DNA of 64,000 nt, from positions 2,790,001 to 2,854,000 of the forward strand of contig NZ_CP082322.1 in NCBI RefSeq assembly GCF_019884725.1, given 5' to 3'. The stretch is from Leucobacter tenebrionis (GTDB taxonomy: Bacteria; Actinomycetota; Actinomycetes; Actinomycetales; Microbacteriaceae). The position numbers and the translations under genes were made by a program. Positions 1-10,373 of this stretch are shown here, piece after piece. Position 1 is the stretch's first letter. Each line of letters begins with the position of its first letter. Under the pieces are notes generated by a model. The model did not search any database and was not told where the DNA came from. It worked only from the letters and a program-made list of their open reading frames with translations.

Positions 1-960
1 CATACCGATGGTTGGATGGTGACCCACCGCGGTGCGATCGTGGGCGAGCAGTACCTCGGCACGCTCGCCCCGGCTGGCATGCACCTGCTGATGTCGGTGT
101 CGAAATCGCTCACCGCGACCACCGCGGGCCTGCTGTCGGCAAGCGGCGAGCTGAATCTCGACGCTCCCGTCACCGACTACGTACCGCAGCTCGCGGGGTC
201 CGGCTATGAGGGCGCCCTGGTGCGGCACCTCGTCGACATGCGCACGGGCGTGCACTTCTCGGAGGAGTACCTCAACGAGGACGCCGAGGTGCGATTGCTC
301 GAGGAGGCCATCGGCTGGGCGCCGAAGAAGCACCCCGAGGTGCCCGACTCGCTGCTGGGATTCCTCAGCACGCTCGGGCAGGACGGGCCGCACGGCGGCC
401 CCTTCGACTACAAGTCGTGCGAGACGGACGCGCTGGGATTCGTGATCCAGGGCGCCGCGGGCCGTCACGCCGCCGACGTGATGTCGGAGCGGCTGTGGCA
501 GCCGATGGGGGCGGAGTTCGACGCCCACGTGGGGATCGACAGCGTGGGCGGCGGCATGTTCGACGGCGGCGTCTCGGCGGCTATGCGGGATCTCGCGCGC
601 TTCGGCAACCTCTACGTCAACAGGGGCTACGCGCTCGACGGCGTCGCCGTGCTCCCCGAGTGGTGGGTCGAGGACACGTACGCGGGCGGCCCCGACTCTC
701 GCGAGGCCTTCGCGAACTCCGAGGACTCCGCCTACATGAGCGGAGGCATGTACCGCAACGGCTTCTGGTTCCCGGGCGAGAGCGGCGACGTGATGCTCGC
801 GCTCGGCATCCACGGCCAGATGATCTACATGAACCGCGTCACGGGAGTGGTCGGGGTGAAGATGTCGAGCTGGCCGACGCCGCAGGATGCCGAGAAGCTG
901 TTCTGGACGGTGCGAGCCTTCGAGGTCGCCTCCTGGGCGCTCAATCGCGGAGAGGTGTAG
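1..960 (+). CDS. Serine hydrolase, class C beta-lactamase/NylB-like (5' truncated by window)
   Basis: The frame is open through base 1, so the true start lies to the left; 319 residues are visible. The Ser-x-x-Lys nucleophile motif is SVSK at visible residues 32-35, and a Tyr-Lys-Ser triad (FDYKSCETD, about base 403-430) matches the Y-x-S/N second motif. The overall pattern resembles 6-aminohexanoate-dimer hydrolase-like enzymes, which hydrolyse amide or ester bonds; the substrate cannot be read from sequence. The 3' end overlaps the convergent phosphatase gene by 20 bases. Confidence 0.85.
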   Translation, partial: HTDGWMVTHRGAIVGEQYLGTLAPAGMHLLMSVSKSLTATTAGLLSASGELNLDAPVTDYVPQLAGSGYEGALVRHLVDMRTGVHFSEEYLNEDAEVRLLEEAIGWAPKKHPEVPDSLLGFLSTLGQDGPHGGPFDYKSCETDALGFVIQGAAGRHAADVMSERLWQPMGAEFDAHVGIDSVGGGMFDGGVSAAMRDLARFGNLYVNRGYALDGVAVLPEWWVEDTYAGGPDSREAFANSEDSAYMSGGMYRNGFWFPGESGDVMLALGIHGQMIYMNRVTGVVGVKMSSWPTPQDAEKLFWTVRAFEVASWALNRGEV

Positions 961-1552
961 GCCGACGATCCCGCACTGGGCCGGGGGCCGCGAACCGCTT
1001 GACGCGGGGCGCGGCCCCCGACTCGTGATCCAGGCTGAGCATCCAGATCTCCCCGTTGAGCACCCGGGGGAGCGGCGATCCCGCGATGCGCGAGAGGCTC
1101 CAGCGGATGAGTGCTCCGTGCGACACGACGACGCTGCCGGGGGCGGTCTCGAGCAGGCGCAGCAGCGCGGCGGCCCCGCGCTCGCTCATGTCTTCGAGCG
1201 GTTCCGACTCCGGGATGCCGCGGAGGCCCGGCCAGCGCGCGTCGGCGTCCGCGAAGTGCATGCCCTCGGCGAGACCGAAGTTGCGCTCCCAGATGCCCTC
1301 GTCGATCGCGGGCGCGGTGCGATCGATCGTGGATCCGATGATCTCCGCAGTCTCGACCGCTCTGCCGAGGGGTGAGCTGACGAGCCCCGTCCAGCTGCCG
1401 TGCGAGGCGAGCAGTCGCCCGGTCTCGGCGGCCTGCGCTCTGCCGGTGTCGTTGAGCGCGATGTCGGTGCGGCCCTGGATGCGGCCGGCCAGGTTCCAAT
1501 CGGTTTCGCCGTGGCGCACGAGCGCGATCTTGGCGGTGGGATCGACGGGCAT
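941..1552 (-). CDS. Histidine phosphatase family protein (phosphoglycerate mutase-like)
   Basis: 203 residues, the usual size for a single-domain histidine phosphatase. The phosphohistidine signature LVRHGETDWN is near the N-terminus (residues 11-20), followed by the usual GRxQGxxDxxLxxxGxxQA pattern, and a second catalytic His lies in VVSHGALIR. Members dephosphorylate small phosphometabolites; the substrate here is unknown. The ATG is preceded by TAGGCT (1559-1564) with a 6-base gap and no Shine-Dalgarno, so the mRNA is probably leaderless. Its stop lies inside the end of the convergent serine hydrolase gene. Confidence 0.88.
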   Translation of the reverse strand: MPVDPTAKIALVRHGETDWNLAGRIQGRTDIALNDTGRAQAAETGRLLASHGSWTGLVSSPLGRAVETAEIIGSTIDRTAPAIDEGIWERNFGLAEGMHFADADARWPGLRGIPESEPLEDMSERGAAALLRLLETAPGSVVVSHGALIRWSLSRIAGSPLPRVLNGEIWMLSLDHESGAAPRVKRFAAPGPVRDRRPTPLRD

Positions 1553-1714
1553 GCCACCAGCCTATGAGATGCCCGCCGCCTCCGAGAGGGAGGTACTTCG
1601 CTCACAATTAAGACTATTAGTCAGTTCGGCACAACTTATCCACATTCATGTGATTCGCCGCACGAACGCTATCCGTGCCTGGCAACCTGGAGGCTCATCG
1701 GAGACAATAGAGAG

Positions 1715-2044
1715 GTGATCGAGGTGAATGAGCCGCAGGTCTGGACCCTGATCGGGGTCTTCGCGGCGTCCATGGTCGGCATGATCACAGTGATGACCCA
1801 GCTCATGATGCGCACGCTGTCGGCGAAGTTCGACACCGTGAATGAGCGGATCGACGGATTGCGTACCGAGATGGTGCTGCGCTTCGACTCGGTCGAGGGC
1901 CGTATGGACCGGCTCGAGACCCGCATGGATCGCCTGGAGACCCGCATGGATCGTCTCGAGACCCGGGCAGAGCGGATCGAGAAGCGGGTGGACGATATCG
2001 ATCGCGACGTGCAGGCCATCTCCAAGCGCGTGTTCCCCGAGTAG
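1715..2044 (+). CDS. Small membrane-anchored coiled-coil protein
   Basis: 109 residues, family not recognised. An N-terminal hydrophobic helix (about residues 8-30, rich in Val, Met and Ile) is followed by a continuous predicted coiled coil to the C-terminus. The middle holds three exact tandem copies of the heptad MDRLETR, encoded by near-identical 21-bp DNA repeats at about 1903-1965. A role as a membrane-tethered oligomer or spacer is inference. The start is GTG at 1715; GTG at 1724 is an alternative. It is divergent from the phosphatase gene, and 162 bases separate the two starts. Confidence 0.6.
   Translation: MIEVNEPQVWTLIGVFAASMVGMITVMTQLMMRTLSAKFDTVNERIDGLRTEMVLRFDSVEGRMDRLETRMDRLETRMDRLETRAERIEKRVDDIDRDVQAISKRVFPE
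1903..1965 (+). repeat. Three tandem 21-bp repeats encoding MDRLETR heptads
   Basis: In-frame tandem repeats inside the coiled-coil gene; copies differ only at synonymous positions. The length is a multiple of the heptad, so gain or loss of a unit would lengthen or shorten the rod without breaking it. Confidence 0.8.
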
Positions 2045-2073
2045 GCGAGCCGTTCAGGCTGGGTCGCGCTCGC

Positions 2074-2316
2074 TCAGGACGCGGGGTGGTCGGAGACGGT
2101 GAGCAGCTCGCCCACCTCGCAGTCGAGCGCTCGGCAGATCGCGGTGAGCGTGGAGAACCGGATCGCCCGGGCACGGTCGTTCTTGAGCACTGAGAGGTTG
2201 ACGAGGCTCACCCCCACGCGCTCGCTGAGCTGGGTGAGGGTCATGCCCCGCTCGGCGAGCAGTTCGTCGAGGCGGCAGTGGATCGCGTGCCCGTCCTCGG
2301 GCTCTGCCGGGCTCAT
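2074..2316 (-). CDS. XRE-family helix-turn-helix regulator
   Basis: 80 residues, almost entirely one Cro/CI-type DNA-binding domain (about residues 14-75; TQLSERVGVSLVNLSVLKN forms the helix-turn-helix). It resembles the short YozG-type regulators that travel with DUF2975 membrane proteins. The ATG at 2316 overlaps the stop of the upstream DUF2975 gene (ATGA), so the pair is translationally coupled. The open frame continues upstream to 2661 but only as the shadow of the DUF2975 gene. It probably regulates its own operon through the palindromes near 3019-3059 (inference). Confidence 0.85.
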   Translation of the reverse strand: MSPAEPEDGHAIHCRLDELLAERGMTLTQLSERVGVSLVNLSVLKNDRARAIRFSTLTAICRALDCEVGELLTVSDHPAS

Positions 2317-3005
2317 ACGAGCCCCTCGGTGTCGCGCTGCAGCCGAATGGCCCGGCCGAGCAGCGCGGTGATCAGGCCGAGCACGATACCGATGAGGAAC
2401 AACGGCCAGTCGAGATCCTGGAGGAAGTCGAAGCTGGTCGGAACCACCCAGGCCTGCGAGTCGATGTCCGAGACAGCATCGCCGTTGGTCGGCAGTCCTA
2501 GCTCGGTGACCGCCAGCTCGCCGGCCAGCATGCGGAACCAGGGCACTACCACGGCGCTGACCATCGTGAGCAGGCTGAGGCCGCCGAGTGTCCATTGCAG
2601 CGGACCGGTGAACGGACGTTGCTTCGCGAGCTTCGCGGTCAGCACGAGGACCCCGAGGCACCCGGCCATCACGACGGTGAACGGCAGCGCCGTCGCGATA
2701 CCGAGGAGTACGCGGGAGGCCGTGACCGGGTGCAGGATGCGCAGCCCCGCTTCACCGGGCGTCACGGTGATCCGATCGGTGGTGAACTGGGTGTCGATCA
2801 GTTCGTGGGGCGCTCCGGCTCCCTCCGGCAGCACTACGGCCACATCGAAGGAGACGCCTCCATCCATCGGGCCGCTCACTGTCCAGGAGGTGATGAGCAG
2901 GCAGTAGAAGGCGGTGATCAGACCGATCGCTGTCGTGATGGCGGTCAGGATCCAGAGTCCCGCCTTGCCCATGCGAGGCGCGACGCGGTCCAAGCTGGCG
3001 GCCAT
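2313..3005 (-). CDS. DUF2975 domain-containing membrane protein
   Basis: 230 residues with four clear hydrophobic segments (about residues 14-38, 110-140, 150-175 and 198-220) and a soluble stretch between the first and second. The arrangement, with a short XRE regulator immediately downstream and overlapping, is the standard DUF2975 context. The function is unknown. The ATG at 3005 has a strong Shine-Dalgarno (GGGAGGAAG) five or so bases upstream. Confidence 0.82.
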   Translation of the reverse strand: MAASLDRVAPRMGKAGLWILTAITTAIGLITAFYCLLITSWTVSGPMDGGVSFDVAVVLPEGAGAPHELIDTQFTTDRITVTPGEAGLRILHPVTASRVLLGIATALPFTVVMAGCLGVLVLTAKLAKQRPFTGPLQWTLGGLSLLTMVSAVVVPWFRMLAGELAVTELGLPTNGDAVSDIDSQAWVVPTSFDFLQDLDWPLFLIGIVLGLITALLGRAIRLQRDTEGLV

Positions 3006-3017
3006 GACTTCCTCCCG

Positions 3018-3059
3018 TTTATCGAATATCGATATTAACGCTTTTCGATAAAGTATCGA
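3018..3059. promoter_or_regulatory. Candidate operator: TATCGATA palindromes upstream of DUF2975/XRE
   Basis: The AT-rich block directly upstream of the DUF2975 start contains a perfect 12-bp palindrome AATATCGATATT (3025-3036), an overlapping TTATCGAA half site, and a second inverted pair TCGATA (3045-3050) / TATCGA (3054-3059). Clustered identical half sites next to a self-contained HTH gene suggest autoregulation by the XRE protein. Confidence 0.5.
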
Positions 3060-3185
3060 GCGTCGCTGAAACTGTCAATCGCCCATTACGCCCAGATCGA
3101 ACAGGCCCCCACGATCCCGCATCACCCCGTAGCCTGGATGCATCAGCGGTCCCCGACCGTTCTGGGAACCGCAAGGAGGTTATTG

Positions 3186-5711
<2,526 letters not shown>

Positions 5712-5721
5712 CCCGAGCGAG

Positions 5722-5758
5722 GGGGCCCGCTGCTTCGGCAGCGGGCCCCTTCTTCGTT
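5722..5758 (+). terminator. Rho-independent terminator of clpC
   Basis: A perfect 12-bp G+C stem (GGGGCCCGCTGC / GCAGCGGGCCCC, 5722-5733 and 5738-5749) closed by a TTCG tetraloop and followed by TTCTTCGTTT, 11 bases after the clpC stop. Confidence 0.93.
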
Positions 5759-5931
5759 TCTGCCCTCGGCTCCGAGCAGCCGGGCGGCCGGGCAGCCGAC
5801 GGGCCCTTCGCTCAGGCAGGAGATCGTGTTTCAGGCGGGTGTATTCGGCGAGAACACCCGAATGGGCCGCGATCTCCGGTGCGAAGAGCGGTGTCGCGGC
5901 TGCCCAGTCGGGCCCGCACTAAGCTGGAGGG

Positions 5932-6444
5932 ATGACCGCAGAGATCCTCATCCGCAGCGCACGCACCGACGACGTGCCCCGCATGGCCGAGCTGATGGAG
6001 CCGCTCGTCGCGCGACGAATCCTGCTGGGAAAGGATCTGGTCGATCTGTACGCCGCGGTTCCGGAGTTCCTGGTGGCGACCGATGCCGAAGACCGGGTGA
6101 TCGGCTACGGGGCGGTGCACGTCATGTGGGAGCGGCTGGGTGAGGTGCGCACGCTCGGTGTCTCCCAGGACTGGCTGGGACGCGGGGTCGGTCACCGTCT
6201 GCTCGAGGCGCTCGAGGTGCGCGCGCGCGACCTGGGCCTGGCCCAGTTGTTCTGCCTGACCTTCGAGACCGACTTCTTCGGGCGTCACGGGTTCGAAGAG
6301 GTGAGCGAGAACGCCGAGCTGGTCGCGGCCGACGTCTACGCCGAGCTGCTGCGCTCGAACGACGAGGGCGTGGCCGAGTTCCTCGATCTCGCCCGCGTGA
6401 AGCCGAACACGCTCGGCAACACGCGCATGCTGAAGCGGCTGTAG
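5932..6444 (+). CDS. argA: Amino-acid N-acetyltransferase (GNAT-type N-acetylglutamate synthase)
   Basis: 170 residues, a single GNAT domain. The acetyl-CoA loop is WLGRGVGHRLLEAL (about residues 82-95). The C-terminal ARVKPNTLGNTRMLKRL is the tail typical of the short actinobacterial N-acetylglutamate synthase of the Rv2747 type, which makes N-acetylglutamate for arginine synthesis. No other arg gene is nearby. A TAAGCT box (5920-5925) lies six bases before the ATG, suggesting a leaderless transcript, although GGAGGG also abuts the start. Confidence 0.8.
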   Translation: MTAEILIRSARTDDVPRMAELMEPLVARRILLGKDLVDLYAAVPEFLVATDAEDRVIGYGAVHVMWERLGEVRTLGVSQDWLGRGVGHRLLEALEVRARDLGLAQLFCLTFETDFFGRHGFEEVSENAELVAADVYAELLRSNDEGVAEFLDLARVKPNTLGNTRMLKRL

Positions 6445-6471
6445 CGGCGCGTTCGCGGTTACGCTGTCGCT

Positions 6472-7092
6472 ATGTCGACGCTGCGTGATCCTGTGGGGCC
6501 GAAGGACCGGAAGGTCTACATCCGCCGCCGGATCCTCGTGCTCGCCGCTCTGCTCGCGGTGGTCGCCGTCGTGGTGCTCGTGTTCGTGAAGCCGGGCTCG
6601 AACAGCGATATCCAGAACGCTCGCGAGGTCGAGGTGCCGAGCGATCTGGCCGAGGAGGAGGCCGATTCGGCCGGCGAGGACGGGGAGCCGGCCGCTTGCA
6701 ACCCGGGGCAGCTGCAGGTCACTCCGATGACGGATAAGGGCGACTACGCCGAGGGTGAGCTGCCCCAGCTCTCGCTCTCCGTCGAGAACACGGGCCAGGA
6801 AGCCTGCTCGGCCGACCTCGGCACCGCGACGATGGAGTTCACCGTGTCGAGCGGAGACGACCAGGTCTGGCGCTCGGTCGATTGCCAGGAGGACGGCGAC
6901 CACCGGGCAGTGATCCTCGACCCCGGTAAGCCGCTCGAGACCGAGGCCCTCGAGTGGGATCGCACCCGATCCAGCCCGGAGACCTGCGACATCACCCGCG
7001 ATCCCGTGGCCGCCGGGGGAGCCTCGTACCACCTGCGCGTCACGGCGGCGGGCGTCGACGGTTCGGGTACCGCGCAGTTCCTGCTGTACTGA
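6472..7092 (+). CDS. Hypothetical membrane-anchored extracytoplasmic protein
   Basis: 206 residues, not recognised. A basic N-terminus is followed by one transmembrane helix (about residues 23-43), an acidic linker, and an extracytoplasmic beta-rich domain with four Cys residues that could form two disulfides. The domain has the look of an immunoglobulin-like fold such as DUF4232, but this is a guess. TACGCT (6460-6465) lies six bases before the ATG with no Shine-Dalgarno, so the message is probably leaderless. Confidence 0.65.
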   Translation: MSTLRDPVGPKDRKVYIRRRILVLAALLAVVAVVVLVFVKPGSNSDIQNAREVEVPSDLAEEEADSAGEDGEPAACNPGQLQVTPMTDKGDYAEGELPQLSLSVENTGQEACSADLGTATMEFTVSSGDDQVWRSVDCQEDGDHRAVILDPGKPLETEALEWDRTRSSPETCDITRDPVAAGGASYHLRVTAAGVDGSGTAQFLLY

Positions 7093-7163
7093 GCACTGCC
7101 CGCGCTTCTCACGATTCGGTGAAAGGAGTTCCCGGACTCCCCGAATCGGAGGTACAGTGAGGC

Positions 7164-7352
7164 ATGGACAAGAAAAAGGCATCAGAGTCCGGCATTCGCG
7201 TGGAGATCGTGCAGGGCACCGACGAAGCCGTCGCGGTCGACGAGCTCATCGATGACCTGCTTCACGGCGACATCCAGGGTGCGCTGCACGCTTTGCACGA
7301 ACCGCACGGCGAATCGAAGGCCGGCGGCCCCGCGGTCGAACCGAGCGTCTAG
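7164..7352 (+). CDS. Small acidic hypothetical protein (62 aa)
   Basis: 62 residues, family unknown. Lys-rich N-terminus, then a predicted helical centre (EAVAVDELIDDLLHGDIQGA) and a polar tail; no signal peptide or membrane segment. The ATG has CGGAGG 11 bases upstream and a TACAGT box five bases upstream, so it is expressed either with a leader or without one. It ends nine bases before the stop of the convergent PucR-type regulator. Confidence 0.6.
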   Translation: MDKKKASESGIRVEIVQGTDEAVAVDELIDDLLHGDIQGALHALHEPHGESKAGGPAVEPSV

Positions 7353-7360
7353 CGCGAGCG

Positions 7361-8917
7361 TCAGCCGCTGAGCGCCTCGAGCCCCTCCAAGCGGAGCGCG
7401 ATCCAGAGCTCCGCACGGTCGTCGGCGTCCGTGAGGGAGCGGCCGGTGAGCCTTTCGATGCGCGTCACCCGGTCGCGCAGCGTGTTGCGGTGGATGCCGA
7501 GCGCCGCGGCGGCCGGTCCCCGCTGCCCGTCGGCCTCGAAGACCGCCCGCAGTGTGTCGCGCAGCAGGGCGCGGTCGGGGTCGCCGAGGGCCTCCGAGTG
7601 CAGCGAGAGCGGCCCGAGCACGCGCGCGCTGAGCATGGGACGGACGCGGCGAGCGGCATCGGACCGAGCGTTCTCGCCGGAGCCGGCGGACGGTGCGGTG
7701 GGCGGTGCGGGATCCGCCGCCCCCAGCGACAGCAGTGCCTCGATCAGCGGGGTGTCGCGATCCGCCCACACGGCCTGAGGCACGCGCGGCGCCGCGTAGA
7801 GCGGCGCGGTCGTTGAGAGCGAGCGCAGGCGGGCCTCTGCGGATCGCCGACTGAGCGGGATCTCCCCGATCTCGGCGGGGCGACCCACGACGGCGTCGAG
7901 GTCGTGGGCCGCGGCCACCTCGAGGGATTGCTCGAGTGCACCCTCGGAATCGGTGCACAGCTGCCATGCGAGGGCGAGCCCCGGCACGGCGGCGCGTTCC
8001 GGGGCGGGAGCGATGAGCCGGTCGAGACCGCTGCGCCTGCGCCTGCGCCACGCGGCGACGTCCTCGGCGCGGCCCTGCACCGCGATCGCGCGAACCCGCC
8101 GGGGCAGCTCGAGCGAGGGGGCGAGGATCGCCACGGCCTCGGATGAGCCCCGCCCGTCGAGCAGCGCCGCCGTGAGGCGCTCCCAGCGCTCCCGCTCGCG
8201 CGTCTCCTCGGCGCGGTCGCCGCGCAGGCTCAGGGCGAGCACCATCGACCCGGCAGTGATCACGGCGTGCCCCTCGGGGCTGAGCGGTGCGTCACCGGCG
8301 ACGGCGAGGTGCAGCGCGGACTCCTGGTCGAGGGCGATGCGTTCGGCGCCGCCCGCCTCGTGCGCCGCCGCGAAGCCCGCGGTGCCTGCGAGTACCGCGC
8401 CGTCCGAGGCGACGAGCGCGAGGTGGCGTCCCGTCGCCTGGGCCACGCTGGCGAGCACTTCCGCCGGATCCTGCCCGCCTCTCGCCCCGTCGAGCAGCCG
8501 CTGCTGCGCCTGGAGCGCCCCGCGCGCGGCCCGCAGCTCGTCGGCGCGGATGAGCGCCGCGATGGCCTTGCTCACCGCGATGAACGGCACGGGCAGCGGG
8601 ATCTCGAAGAGCGCGACGCGGTAGGCGCTCGCCGCGGCGATGAGCGGTTGCGGCACGCGATCGTGGTTGACGCCGATGCCGAAGCCGATCGCTGCGACGC
8701 GGGCTCGGCTGAGGCTCGCCACGAAGTCTCGCCATCGTGCATCGTCGGAGGCGAGGGCGAGCCCGGTGGTCATGATGATCTCGCCGCCGTCGATGTAGCT
8801 GCTGAGGTCGAGCAGCTCGGTGATCGAGCTCCAGCTGATCTCGGGGTCGCCGGCTCCCGCTTGGATGAGCCGCAGCCCGAGGTCCGGGAGCGCGAGCAGG
8901 TCTGAGAGCTGAGCCAT
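7361..8917 (-). CDS. PucR-family transcriptional regulator
   Basis: 518 residues. The N-terminal PucR domain (about 1-125, starting MAQLSDLLALPDLGLRLIQAG) is followed by a degenerate central domain and a C-terminal PucR-type HTH (about 440-500; AAAALGIHRNTLRDRVTRIE). Such proteins sense small catabolic substrates and activate divergent operons. I chose ATG 8917; TTG 8935 is the alternative, and neither has a Shine-Dalgarno. It is divergent from a CoA-transferase gene across an 83-bp gap that carries a perfect inverted repeat, so it probably controls that operon (inference). Confidence 0.88.
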   Translation of the reverse strand: MAQLSDLLALPDLGLRLIQAGAGDPEISWSSITELLDLSSYIDGGEIIMTTGLALASDDARWRDFVASLSRARVAAIGFGIGVNHDRVPQPLIAAASAYRVALFEIPLPVPFIAVSKAIAALIRADELRAARGALQAQQRLLDGARGGQDPAEVLASVAQATGRHLALVASDGAVLAGTAGFAAAHEAGGAERIALDQESALHLAVAGDAPLSPEGHAVITAGSMVLALSLRGDRAEETRERERWERLTAALLDGRGSSEAVAILAPSLELPRRVRAIAVQGRAEDVAAWRRRRRSGLDRLIAPAPERAAVPGLALAWQLCTDSEGALEQSLEVAAAHDLDAVVGRPAEIGEIPLSRRSAEARLRSLSTTAPLYAAPRVPQAVWADRDTPLIEALLSLGAADPAPPTAPSAGSGENARSDAARRVRPMLSARVLGPLSLHSEALGDPDRALLRDTLRAVFEADGQRGPAAAALGIHRNTLRDRVTRIERLTGRSLTDADDRAELWIALRLEGLEALSG

Positions 8918-8926
8918 GGGGTGATT

Positions 8927-8966
8927 CTTGCACAAGAGAAGGCTGCCCGCCTATGCAAGGTTGCAT
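8927..8966. promoter_or_regulatory. Candidate PucR-type operator between divergent genes
   Basis: ATGCAAGGTTGCAT (8953-8966) is an inverted repeat of ATGCAA with a GG centre, and CTTGCACAAG (8927-8936) is a second symmetrical element sharing TTGCA. Both sit between the PucR-type regulator and the CoA-transferase. On the plus strand, TTCGAG (8966-8971), a 17-base spacer and TAGACT (8989-8994) form a promoter ending six bases before GTG 9001, so the operator overlaps its -35 region. Confidence 0.6.
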
Positions 8967-9000
8967 TCGAGTGCGGGCATCGCATCCATAGACTGAAGGT

Positions 9001-10263
9001 GTGAATGACGACGCGCGCAGGGAGCCGAATCGCAGCGAGACCGCCTCGAGCGGTGATGAGGGGCAGGAGAGGGCCGGATCCGCGTCCCCTCTGGGCGCAC
9101 TCTCCGGGATCCGCGTCGCCGACTTCTCCCGCGTGCTCGCCGGCCCGCACGCCACGATGATCCTCGCCGATCTCGGTGCCGACGTCATCAAGATCGAGAG
9201 CCCCGAGGGCGACGGCACCCGCGAGTGGCGTCCGCCGGTCAATGCCGTCGGGCAGAGCACCTACTTCGCCGGTGTCAACCGGGGCAAGCGCTCGGTCGTG
9301 TGCGACCTGCGCGACGCCGATGGGCTCGCCCGCGCCGCCGAGCTCGCGCGAACCGCCGACGTGGTCATCGAGAACTTCAAGCCGGGCACCATGGAGAAAT
9401 TCGGGCTCGGCTACGAGGCCATCGCCGCCGACAACCCCGGTGTCATCTACTGCTCGATCTCCGGCTTCGGCGACACCGCGGGGCGGGATCTGCCCGGGTA
9501 CGACCTGCTGGTGCAGGCCGTCGGCGGTCTCATGAGCATCACCGGCCAGAGCGACGAGGCAGGCGGAGAGCCCACGAAGGTGGGCGTCGCCCTCGTCGAC
9601 ATCCTCACTGGGCTCAACTCGGTCATCGGCATCCAGGCGGCGCTGCGCGCGCGTGACGGCGGGGCGGGCCGGCCCGGCAGCGGCCGCGGACAGCACGTCA
9701 AGGTGACGCTGCTCGGGTCGCTGCTATCGGCGCTCGCCAATCAGGCGTCGTCGACGCTCGAGACCGGGGTGTCGCCCGGGCGCATGGGCAACGCCCACCC
9801 CTCGATCTCGCCGTACGAGACGCTGGAGGCCTCCGATCAGGCCATCGCCCTCGCGGTCGGCACCGACGGTCAGTTCAAGCGCCTCTGCGAGGTGCTCGGT
9901 GTTCCGGAACTCGCTGCCGATCCCCGTTTCGCAAGCAACCCCGACCGTGTGGCCCATCGCGCCGAACTCCGCGCAGCGCTCGAGGGGCCGCTGCGCACGC
10001 GACCCGCGGCCGAGTGGATCGACGCCTTCACCGCGGCGAACATCCCCGCCGGTCGCGTGAACAGCATCGCCCAGGCGTTCGAGCTCGCGCAGTCGCTCGG
10101 GCTCGACCCGGTAGCCGAGACCCCCGCCACGGGCCCCGACGGTGCCCGGCACGTGCTGCGATCCGTCGCCACACCCATCAGCCTCTCGGAGACGCCCGCC
10201 CGCTACGAGGCGCCGCCGCCCGGCGTGGGCGAGCACCAGGACGCCGCCTGGCTGCCGCGCTAG
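9001..10263 (+). CDS. Family III (CaiB/BaiF) CoA-transferase, probably glutarate CoA-transferase
   Basis: 420 residues. After a polar N-terminal extension of about 35 residues, the family III pattern begins: VADFSRVLAGPHATMILADLG, then ADVIKIESPEGDGTR, and the Asp of GYDLLVQAVGGLMSITG fits the catalytic Asp that forms the acyl anhydride. These enzymes move CoA between carboxylic acids. The gene directly downstream encodes glutaryl-CoA dehydrogenase, so the acceptor is probably glutarate, as for the SUGCT enzymes (inference). The GTG start follows a TAGACT box by six bases and has no usable Shine-Dalgarno spacing. Confidence 0.85.
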   Translation: MNDDARREPNRSETASSGDEGQERAGSASPLGALSGIRVADFSRVLAGPHATMILADLGADVIKIESPEGDGTREWRPPVNAVGQSTYFAGVNRGKRSVVCDLRDADGLARAAELARTADVVIENFKPGTMEKFGLGYEAIAADNPGVIYCSISGFGDTAGRDLPGYDLLVQAVGGLMSITGQSDEAGGEPTKVGVALVDILTGLNSVIGIQAALRARDGGAGRPGSGRGQHVKVTLLGSLLSALANQASSTLETGVSPGRMGNAHPSISPYETLEASDQAIALAVGTDGQFKRLCEVLGVPELAADPRFASNPDRVAHRAELRAALEGPLRTRPAAEWIDAFTAANIPAGRVNSIAQAFELAQSLGLDPVAETPATGPDGARHVLRSVATPISLSETPARYEAPPPGVGEHQDAAWLPR

Positions 10264-10279
10264 CGGCGATCCTGCCCGA

Positions 10280-10358
10280 TCCGAGTCCGTCATTCTGCCG
10301 AGCCGCAGAGACCAGTTCACCAGAGACATCCTGCGATTCGCTCACGCGGGATGACGCG
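10280..10358. repeat. Degenerate ATCCTGCG/CGCAGGAT palindromic repeat
   Basis: The 110-bp gap between the CoA-transferase and acyl-CoA dehydrogenase genes holds TTCTGCcgagCCGCAGA and CATCCTGCG...CGCGGGATG, degenerate members of the dispersed palindrome also seen at 19439, 19537, 32704, 34276 and 34316. Confidence 0.5.
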
Positions 10359-10373
10359 CCGAAAGGAACACCC

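Noticed and set aside
2317..2661. Longer start for the XRE regulator (195 residues)
   Set aside because: The extension is out of frame with the DUF2975 gene that occupies the same DNA and has no domain; ATG 2316 gives the standard 80-residue form.
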